From contig JAAKBF010000001.1 in NCBI GenBank assembly GCA_012656075.1, positions 496,001 to 560,000 on the forward strand: a stretch of 64,000 nt of DNA, given 5' to 3'. The stretch comes from Phytophthora hibernalis (Eukaryota; Oomycota; Peronosporomycetes; Peronosporales; Peronosporaceae). A program made the translations under genes and the position numbers. The notes under the pieces are model-generated. The model did not search any database, was not told the origin of the DNA, and was given only the letters and a program-made list of their open reading frames with translations. Within the stretch, counting starts at the first letter, position 1, and every line of letters starts with the position of its first letter. Below are positions 56,801 to 64,000 of this stretch, one piece after another.

Positions 56801-57050
56801 TTCAACCGGCGGATTTGTTTGAGCAACCTGCGCACGCGTACGGACAACCATCGCGCGGAGATGCAGGTTGTGCTGAAACACAACCGGAAGGATATCCAGC
56901 GGATGGAGGCTGGCAGCACTGGCAGCGCGACTCGTTAGGATCACATTGAGCTAATCGTGCAGTTACTATTTTCTTCGTACGCGTTTCCGATCATTTGCAT
57001 CGTCCCAAACGCTCATATCCCGATGACGATTATGCGTTTGGCTGAATTGA
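53890..57050 (+). mobile_element. hAT-type DNA transposon, decayed
   Basis: Defined by the transposase remains; exact termini and 8-bp target duplication were not found. Flanked on both sides by the tagtag-rich blocks 53716-53890 and 57050-57230. Confidence 0.65.
54120..56822 (+). pseudogene. hAT transposase, broken
   Basis: Pieces in order: a Cys-rich zinc-binding segment (CANPDCLCEELTTTDPCVVC, DRGVHQIC; 54140-54240), a BED-like finger (HVCLLCAQQL ... HRWGNTSNAKAHMVALHG; 54670-54790), and a catalytic middle (LKRRGALQKRWVPTQWEMGV, ASTFRDLLEAIYTKF, FVLLLTVGHSSHVASDV, FVMSDTTASARKTSKL). Next comes a helical part (55726-56310), then the hAT dimerisation motif LRWFLESGSAGFPSIAALGR with NAFEERVFSTGG (56700-56822). 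At least four frame changes and a stop at 55735 separate the pieces. hAT enzymes cut and paste DNA as dimers. The extra Cys-rich segment before the BED finger is unusual, and may belong to a separate gene piece. Confidence 0.78.
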
Positions 57051-57230
57051 TGGTCGACTATCAATATCCAACTACTATAGTACTACTGCTATATTAGTTT
57101 ATTTGGAAGAAACTACTAGTAATAGTACACTAGTAGCTTTGACGTCACTAATAGGGAGCTACTATAGCAGTTTGGAAAAAAATCGCACTACTATGAAACC
57201 CTGACTGTGAGCTACTGTATAATAACTGCG
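57050..57230. repeat. tagtag/ctacta-rich block, right of hAT element
   Basis: Contains tatcaatatccaactactat, gtactactgctat, aactactagtaatagt; counterpart of 53716-53890 (aatatctaatagccaactac). Confidence 0.5.
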
Positions 57231-57706
57231 GGTGCTGTAATACCAGCAGCCTGTTTGGTACATGGTACCCTTGTGACAAAGTTTGTCCGGCATCGTCGGC
57301 TTTGTACAGTGCTACCTCTCGTTATGCGCACCTCGATAATGCAATACCCCGTCAAATCAGTTTAAAAATCATTGAAATTTTAAACCAAATGGCTGCATTT
57401 GTTTTGTTCAGTTTTTAATCCCTCTAGAATCACTTTGCCGAACCCACTGCGCATAAATGTTTAGCAATTGCCACGCGCCGAGGTTGGGATCGCGACTCCG
57501 TTCGGATCGCGCCCGCTTACGACAGGATGGAAGTCCCGCTGTGGATGCAGAGAGCTCGGCGACACCGAGAAAAACACCGCCGGTTATTGGCGTATATCGT
57601 GTCAGCTACCCCGTAAAGTCGACGAATGTGTCTACTGCAAGCGTCTTGACTGGAATGTACACAACAAACGTTAATACTAGACGGTCAAATTGAACACTGC
57701 TGTCGA
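57231..57706. other. Intergenic
   Basis: No supported gene. Possibly the left end of the Harbinger element. Confidence 0.35.
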
Positions 57707-58331
57707 ATGGATGTTACGCCGTTTGAGAAGCTACTTGGTTTTGTTAGACCGTCGCTTATTCGTGATGATATAAAATCTGGACGTCGCAAGGGTACATACC
57801 CCATTTCACATGAGAATATGCTCATTTGCAGCATATCTCCTGGCTTGCAGGAAGTGGCTACCACACAACCCGATTTCAGGCAGGGTCTTCGAGTTCAGGT
57901 TTCTATGACATAACTAAAAGTGTTATGAACGCATTGTGTGAGTGTGATGAGTTGCGAATCCATTCCACAAGTGAATCACCCGAGCCGAAACAGAAGCTTG
58001 CCGATGAATTCTCAAAAATCAGCACGAGGGGCATTTTGACCGGGTGCGTCGGGTGCTTGGATGGGTGGCTCTGTCAAATAAGGGCGCCAAGGAAGGAGGA
58101 TGTTCCCGATATCGTCGCGTTTTATTCGGGCCACTCTCTAGTGTATGGATAAAATATGCAGCATTATGCGACTCGTTGTGCCGCTTCACGGGCTACCGTT
58201 TTGATTCTCCTAGCAAAGTCGGCGATTCGATCGCGTTCAAGAAATGGAAGCTGAGCGACGATATTATGAATTTGCCTGCCGGTTACTGCTGTGTTCATGA
58301 TAGCGCGTACCCGCTGTCTTTCGCTAGCTGA
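57707..58331 (+). pseudogene. PIF/Harbinger-type (DDE_4) transposase remnant
   Basis: Two overlapping frames. 57707-57913 carries LLGFVRPSLIRDDIKSGRRK. The frames from 57826 carry WLAGSGYHTTRFQAG, SSGFYDITKSVMNALCECDE, GCVGCLDGWLCQI (first Asp), YRFDSPSKVGDSIAF (second Asp) and CVHDSAYPLS (third acidic region). This is the DDE_4 nuclease pattern of PIF/Harbinger elements. A TAA near 58150 and a frame change separate the last part, and the C-terminus ends at 58331 soon after the third motif. Confidence 0.75.
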
Positions 58332-58489
58332 AATTGATCGCATTGGTTATGGCGGCAGCTGGAAGAATAAGGAACTATTTTATTGATTAATGGACACCTG
58401 GGCGACGAAGATTGAATTTTGGAATGTGCTCAACGATAACCTGGCGCAGAATTCGTCCTCGTACATCGTTGCGAAGACCCGAGTCTTCG

Positions 58490-58595
58490 GCATCGATATC
58501 GGTTGGCTGGAAACAGGAGATTGCGGATGGATTCTCAAAAAGCAGCACTAGGGAATTTTGACCGGGTGCGTCAGGTGCTTGGATGGATGTTCTCG
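58490..58595 (+). repeat. Second partial Harbinger copy
   Basis: attttgaccgggtgcgtcag... at about 58554-58585 matches 58034-58065 with few changes, and flanking ctcaaaaa.cagcac also matches. A ~90-bp second copy, 520 bp downstream of the first. Confidence 0.7.
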
Positions 58596-59773
58596 TTTTC
58601 CTCTTTATCACTGTCGCCCTCACGGGTACTGATCGCTTGCTCGATTCCATCCACAGTTTCATCTACACGCGTCAGCATGTTAGATATCATTTTGTGAGCC
58701 AATCTTTGATCATGTACTGCTCTTCTCCTGTGCCTGGCCGAAAACGTGCAAATAATAAATTCACACTCCCCGCCAGTGAGGACAAATGTGATGGCTTGCG
58801 CCGTATTCGGTTGCCCTTCTTTGTCTGCCGCTGTCCGTCCTTGGACGAGTCATCTTCGTCGTCGGAATACAGATTGGCAACACAAAACTCCCGGCCAGCC
58901 TGTCGGTGCTCGCACCAGTGGTGCAAATATTAGAAATCTGCTCTTCCACCACACAAATTAAGAAATCATTGCTGTTACCCCCCGACTTTTGGAACCCGCC
59001 TCTGCCCGAGAAAAGTTCGCGCTGATATCACGGCACATCCGCCGGATCTTCGCAGCCGAATGTGCCATCGTTTACGACGGATACAGATCTTCAAACACAG
59101 CATCGTCAGAAATCAACGTGTCGAACTCGATGTCAAAAGAGCTGAACGCCTCGGCGATGTAGCGCCAAAAAGAGGTGTGCCCTTGGTCAAGTTCGAGACG
59201 GCTAAGTTGAGTTCTACTCGAATGAATAACGCGATGAAGCGGGTAGGAAACAGTACGTTGTGCAGCCAAAGCATGCGATTCTTCGTGCGTTTCCCTTCTC
59301 CTGCTCACCGCGTCTCGTATTACAGCCTTTTGGCGTCTTCACAACAGCTCAACACCTCCCTTGATCGCGTCGTGTGCGCTTCGGATGTGTTTCTACTCCA
59401 CATTGAGCTTTCGGGTGGTGCATTCCAATTTAACTGCTCCAATGTCCACTTGCTGTAGTCGTCAGTGCCAGGGAGTGTAATGCTGGGGGTACGGCCGCTG
59501 ATCTGTGTGGTCGCTGTCCACTTGGTTTAATAGTGTTTTATTGTTTTTGGATTGAAGATAATCACTATACGCTATGAGTAGAGAGATAAAGTCGGCTCCA
59601 TTTAATGGGGCCGAGAAGAGTGGACAGGAACGAAGCGTGTTCAGAGCTGAGCGACCTTGATGCCCCTCCTTGAAATTCGATTGATTGAGGCCTCTCCTCG
59701 ACTGATGCCGGATCTGGAGTATTCGTACGCAGGCCGGACTTGGACCCGTTGTTTCAACATGTAGTTCCTTCGT
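58596..59773. other. No supported gene
   Basis: A 132-codon plus frame (59060-59458) has no domain. ctgtccacttggt occurs near 59514 and again near 60005, suggesting retroelement-derived pieces. Confidence 0.35.
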
Positions 59774-60076
59774 TTATTCGGAGGTCGCGTTCACTGGTTT
59801 CGGCTGGTGTTCGCTTCGCCATATCGCTGTGTTCCTCGAATTTATTCTTGGATGTAGGGTTCTTGGTTTCCTTGGACTCCGGCGGAATATAGTAAGTCTC
59901 GGTTCGATAGTCTGACTGTCTTGAATCGGGGCACTATTCTCTTGGCTAGGTGGTAAGAGAGCTTCAGTAGTTACGACTGTCTCATGTATCGATTTTTGGG
60001 GATCGCTGTCCACTTGGTGCTGCCAGTCGACTCCATTCCCACGTGATCTGGCTGCTTTTGGGCGCGGCAACTTCAA
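59774..60076 (-). other. Possible retrotransposon polyprotein linker remnant
   Basis: 100-codon minus frame with Pro/Ser/Glu-rich text and a basic TIFRRSPRKPRTLHPR stretch, similar in style to the linker between integrase and reverse transcriptase of copia-type elements. No catalytic domain nearby, so only a weak suggestion. Confidence 0.25.
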
Positions 60077-60868
60077 AAGGAAAAGAAAGTTGACCGTTCG
60101 CTAGAGCAGGATCACGACCCCGCTCGGAATGACCGGATCGCAATCCAAGCTCACAGGTCGCGATCCAATTCAATCCCGGTTTAACGAGTGAAGTGTGAGA
60201 ACGATTGGTACACGCGAAAAATGCCATTCGTTCTGATCTGACTTCGCTAACAAAAAGGATTTTATTCTGGGGTAGGAGTAAACGAAGTTAACGGATTAAT
60301 TGCGTGGTCCTAAGTATCGGTATACCAGTAGAACAACCGGAGGCATCTATGGTGATGGGTCCGGACATGAGGGTAGAACAACACATAAATTACGGATAAA
60401 TTACCACCCGATGTTCCAATACATAGTTCCAGTGGGGCCTCCGTTGTTCCAAGGAATATAATTTTGGATTATCTCCCAAAAGTGGTATGACAAGTGTTCA
60501 CTACTAATGTTGTGCGACGTGCCTGCTATTCCACTGTCGTGCCAATATCACCACTATAAACTGAGCCCAAACACAATTGTTCTGATTTCAGCACAAGAGC
60601 AACATTGGCAGTATCGTCGGAGTACCTGCTATAATATTATTAGTGCAAATTGGTCACCTACTCAGGATTATGTGGCAAGCAGATTATGCGGCTGCGAAGC
60701 GCCGAAAAAGTTATAACTTAGTATACTACTATTTCACAACACAAACTGAAAATAGTAAAATCGCTTTTTATTTTCTTCTTTCCTTCTATCCCAGCCCCGA
60801 AGATCTGTGATCACATCAAATAGATTTATCCGTCTACGACTGTGGGTTCTGTTCCTTCTCGGGAGTCT
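60077..60868. other. Intergenic, 3' flank of the LPMO gene
   Basis: No supported gene. Confidence 0.4.
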
Positions 60869-61659
60869 TCAGGAATTTCCGAATTGCTGCCTATGTTGAT
60901 TGTGAAACTTGAACGGGGTCGACTCCGAGCTGTTTGAAAAGGAGTACGTCACAGTTTGGTTTCCAGTCGAAGACCCCGACGAGCTCATTAGCGTCTGTGT
61001 CGTTTCTCCGGTTCCCGATAGCGGCACGCAGTTGACTATGTGAAGCGAAATAGGTAACATACACGCGTATTAGCCAACAATACCAAGAATATGATGAGAT
61101 GAAGAGTTGACGTACTGTAGGCTTGCCACTGCGCGTTCTGGAAGCCCAGCCAGTAAATGGTGAAGGTGCAGTCTCCGGTGCAAGATGAGTAGTCCACCGG
61201 CATCTCTGACATGATTCCAGAATCGTTCGGTCCTCCCGGGTAGTCAGCCTGGCAGTTGTCGCTGTGGAGAACCATTTTGTCGTTGATGTACAGCTCACAA
61301 GGACCAACGTGCGTAAACCCTCCACCATCATTACCCAGCCAAACCGCCTTGCCGTTGGTGGGCACTGGCTTCGGGTCCACGTCCGTGCGGGTAAAGCCGC
61401 ACTTCTTGTCAGCTCCGACCATATCAAGCACGACGTCGCGGACGGTAACACCTTTTTCGGCAGCCATCGTCTTGTACTTGCCTACTTGATCTCCACCAGA
61501 ACCAATATCCCAGTAGTTGTCGATCTGGACAACCCAATTCACAGTCGACGCACCATCTTGGAAAGTTGGTTGAGGCTGGTTGAGGTGACCATGGGCTTCA
61601 GCACGTGTGGCGAACGCTAGTAGGGCGACAGCAGATGTGAGAGCGGTACCAAAGAACAT
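60869..61659 (-). CDS. Secreted lytic polysaccharide monooxygenase, AA17 type
   Basis: Two exons: 61116-61659 and 60869-61035; intron 61036-61115 (gtacgt...cacatag) is phase 1 and joins NAQWQAY to NCVPLSG. About 236 residues, no frameshift. Signal peptide 1-22 (GTALTSAVALLAFATRAEA) is cut just before His, so mature protein starts HGHLNQPQPTF. That His with an internal His forms the copper histidine brace of LPMOs. Other AA17-like features: STVNWVVQIDNYWDIGSGGD, FTHVGPCELYINDKMV, YSSCTGDCTFTIYWLGFQ with paired Cys. The C-terminus is a Ser/Thr-rich tail (SSSGSSTGNQTVTYSFSNSS). AA17 enzymes of oomycetes oxidatively cleave pectin (homogalacturonan) during plant infection. Copper ligands other than His1 cannot be assigned surely by eye. 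Confidence 0.9.
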
Positions 61660-62777
61660 CGTTAGTCTTCGTGGGTTTTTAGAGTGTGGGCTGGAGTGTC
61701 GATTCACAAGTGAAGGTTTGCAAATATCGTCCTGCAGGGTAGGCAGAAAAGTTTGACTTAACTTGATCGGATCCAATCACTGCTGTGCGTTTACCTGCTG
61801 TTAGTTTGCCATGGCCTGTGTTGATTCCTTTACACATCTTCAACGAACAATCACCGCAAAACGTTTTCGTCGAAAACACGCTGAGTCGTACGATTATCAA
61901 TGTTCCCGTTGATGGAAAACCATCATCTGCGGTCGAATTGAACACAACGTCATCTTTTGTTTTGGCATTCTAAGCTCCCGGTGAAGATACACAGCTGCTG
62001 CTGGATGATACATGTATGCACCGGTATGTACTTCGAAGTATTCGACAAATGCATTCTTTGATTTTCATTCTTGTTTTGTGCACCCGAACCTAGTCTGAAG
62101 CAGCAGAACCAAAAGCACGTGTTTTTAAACATTAAAATATGAAGTTCTGACGAATTGTTTTTCGTGCATGCTAATCATTCGTGTGTGTCATTCGTGTGTG
62201 CCATCATGGCTGGCATTGCCATGACAACAACCACCCCTTTCACAAATAAACGAAATGGTATTTTATTGAAGGCGAAGCGTTCATGTGGAACCGAAGAATA
62301 TACCCGGTCCGGTATCCGTCAGACATCCGACTTCTATGCCATAAGTTTACAACAACTATGGTTTACCCTTCCCAGAGGAGCCGTCATCAAAGTTGTACAC
62401 GTGTGGTTGAAGACAGCTTCATGCTGTGCACTATTAATAGAATGGTGCCAACTCTGCCAATTTCATTGCAGGATTTATGGTCGGTCGCACCTACCTTGAT
62501 CCCCCAAGGGCAAACAGCGAACAGAAAGAGAGCAAAGACCTCAGTTTTCTACGACAAACGAACGGCTCCAAACTCACTCACCAACTGATCCTAGACTGGA
62601 TCGAGTCTTACCGGTATGAGTGTTTGTGGGTATGGACGAAATGGGTACTGTACTACATCCCAACTGAAGTACCATAGAAAAGAGTCTTGTTACCCGAGAA
62701 ATTCTACAAGATTATAAAATCTGACATGGATCTTATATAACAGGTCTACCAATTTCTAAGCTTATTTTCAAAAGTGA
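61660..62777. other. Intergenic, 5' region of the LPMO gene
   Basis: Short frames only (62155-62499, 62283-62588), no domain. Contains acttcgaagta near 62030 and taccggta near 62609. Confidence 0.4.
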
Positions 62778-63173
62778 ATGAGAGGACCGATACCCCTTTT
62801 GGGAGAAACTCAGAGAATAAACTTTACGTTTACAAATGCATCTACCGACCAAATTGTGCGAGATAAACTACAAACTGCAGCAAACGCCTTGTCTAAACGG
62901 TCTGTACAAGAGGGGTCAGTAGACCAGTCAACACAAATACAAGCACCAACTGGGTCCGGAAAAGTAGTGATTTTGGCGGTGTACTCGGCCAGTGGTGTTC
63001 TTACGGAGAACTACGGCGGAAGAGACTATACTTCGGCATTCCGAGCTGCACTTATTGACGCGAACGAGAGAATCCGTAAAAGGTACAATTCAGGTGGCAT
63101 TTTTGCAGTGGTGGTGGATCGAGATGCCAAAGTGGGCGGTTTGGTTCAAACGCTGATCTCCGGATTGCTGTAG
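62778..63173 (+). CDS. Hypothetical protein
   Basis: 131 codons from ATG at 62778 to TAG. Not recognised. The composition looks coding: an amphipathic stretch (IVRDKLQTAANALSKR), a hydrophobic strand VVILAVYSASGVL, then FRAALIDANERIRKRYNSG and IFAVVVDRDAKVGGLVQTLI, suggestive of a small alpha/beta fold. No signal peptide or membrane segment. Upstream exons cannot be excluded, as the text before the Met is interrupted by stops. No neighbour gives a hint. Confidence 0.4.
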   Translation: MRGPIPLLGETQRINFTFTNASTDQIVRDKLQTAANALSKRSVQEGSVDQSTQIQAPTGSGKVVILAVYSASGVLTENYGGRDYTSAFRAALIDANERIRKRYNSGGIFAVVVDRDAKVGGLVQTLISGLL

Positions 63174-64000
63174 CAGGTACGATGAGGAGGGACCCGCGAA
63201 CTGGAAAAAATCTATCGATTTATCCGCAGGGAAGGGAGAACTCCAAACGTCCGATCCAGTAGAGTAATGCTCGTCCTGGATTGAATCGAGCTACTTGAGG
63301 TTTCCGTCGGAATTTTAATTCGTGGTATGTGCTTGGTAAGGTGAAGAACAAAATGGCTACATGTACTGCTAAGGCTTTCAATAAATACACAGTCTTTGCG
63401 CATTTTTGGTGCTACACTTTATTGATGCTGCTAACACTGCTACGACTATTTGAATATTGTGGCGTAGAGTATGAAGCAGAGTTTCCTAAAAATATTCGGC
63501 AATATCAATAATGCATTTATTTTACCATACAAAATGTATTTCTTGCTGTCCGCTGAATCCGCTCAATAACTTATTTTGGTCCCGACACCCCGAGCAATAA
63601 TCTATTTCACTTTCAAAACCTGGACCAATTAGCACCGTCGATCAAACACGCGATTTTGCAAAGTTACATACGAACTGATGAGGTATTATACTTCCGACGT
63701 TGCAGGTATTAATTAACGGATATGTCCAGCGATGGCACAGGCGCAAACGGCAGACAAGTAGATCTGATTCGAGTCATACTTCAGTATAGTACTTCTACTT
63801 TGAAGTAGTATAACATGCATAATGTATTTCAGGACGCCGATGTATGCAATAATGTATTTCTTCTTCGTTTAAGCGCCGCACAATTATTAATTTCATCGAG
63901 GGCCCTACATATAATTGCAATAGTATTTTAGGAAACCCTGGTATGAAGAAGAGCAATGCTCCTCAACAGCCTCGATCAGCTCACTAGGAAATGACCTAGG
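63174..64000. other. Intergenic, no supported gene
   Basis: AT-rich; a pseudo-palindromic tagtacttctactttgaagtagta near 63788-63812. Nothing coding. Confidence 0.45.

Noticed and set aside
59480..60300. LTR of a copia-type element
   Set aside because: No second copy, no TG..CA borders, no primer-binding site recognised; only short shared motifs.
60891..61776. Longer or alternative reading of the LPMO gene through the intron
   Set aside because: Splicing at 61036-61115 gives a family-typical Cys-containing continuation, while read-through gives an unrelated tail.
62155..62588. Overlapping plus-strand ORFs
   Set aside because: No domain or coding signal; likely chance frames upstream of the small ORF.
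1..64000. tRNA or rRNA genes
   Set aside because: None recognised by eye; a tRNA covariance search would be needed to exclude short ones.

Overview
The window looks like nuclear DNA of a plant-associated oomycete of the Peronosporales (Phytophthora or a close relative). The sequence evidence is: secreted RxLR-DEER effectors built of WY/LWY repeats, an AA17-type LPMO whose mature form starts with His, a cluster of START-like/FYVE-like proteins of the sort expanded in oomycetes, short GT-AG introns of 60-110 nt, and a dense mix of transposons. I cannot name the species from sequence alone.

Layout. (1) 1-9,600: effector island with three copies of one effector on the minus strand (copy 1 cut by the window edge). 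A pogo-like DNA transposon sits inside a retroelement RNase H between copies 2 and 3. (2) 9,600-20,600: compact housekeeping block with a PX-RING protein, a DOT1-like methyltransferase, a kinesin-13-type motor, a TPR/cyclic-nucleotide-binding protein, mitochondrial enoyl reductase and a conserved unknown. (3) 20,600-35,000: four START-FYVE paralogues, all on the minus strand, interleaved with one secreted-type serine protease, a remnant of a second one, and a Tc1/mariner-type element. (4) 35,000-44,600: decayed sequence with a cysteine-desulfurase fragment, a SET-domain pseudogene, a MULE remnant, minisatellites, a transposase fragment, and a 1-kb satellite of 'ctatacac'-like units bracketed by ~210-bp direct repeats. 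(5) 44,600-60,800: decayed Helitron with an LPMO gene fragment just beyond its helicase, gag-like fragment with a long palindrome, a foldback element with inverted minisatellites, an hAT element, PIF/Harbinger remnants. (6) 60,800-64,000: intact AA17 LPMO gene and one unrecognised small ORF.

How the genes work together: the effectors and LPMO are secreted functions aimed at a plant host. The START-FYVE, PX-RING, kinesin and cNMP-binding proteins are intracellular trafficking, motility or signalling functions. No operon logic is expected; genes are monocistronic and the 12.3-12.5 kb gap is a divergent promoter.

A caution for every reader: nearly all host genes carry one to four single-base frameshifts, and each is repaired by adding one base, usually in a homopolymer of four or more. 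With these additions all gene lengths become exact multiples of three. I read this as systematic homopolymer under-calling rather than pseudogenisation, and I report those genes as CDS. Transposon and SET-like sequences in addition carry nonsense changes and are reported as pseudogenes.
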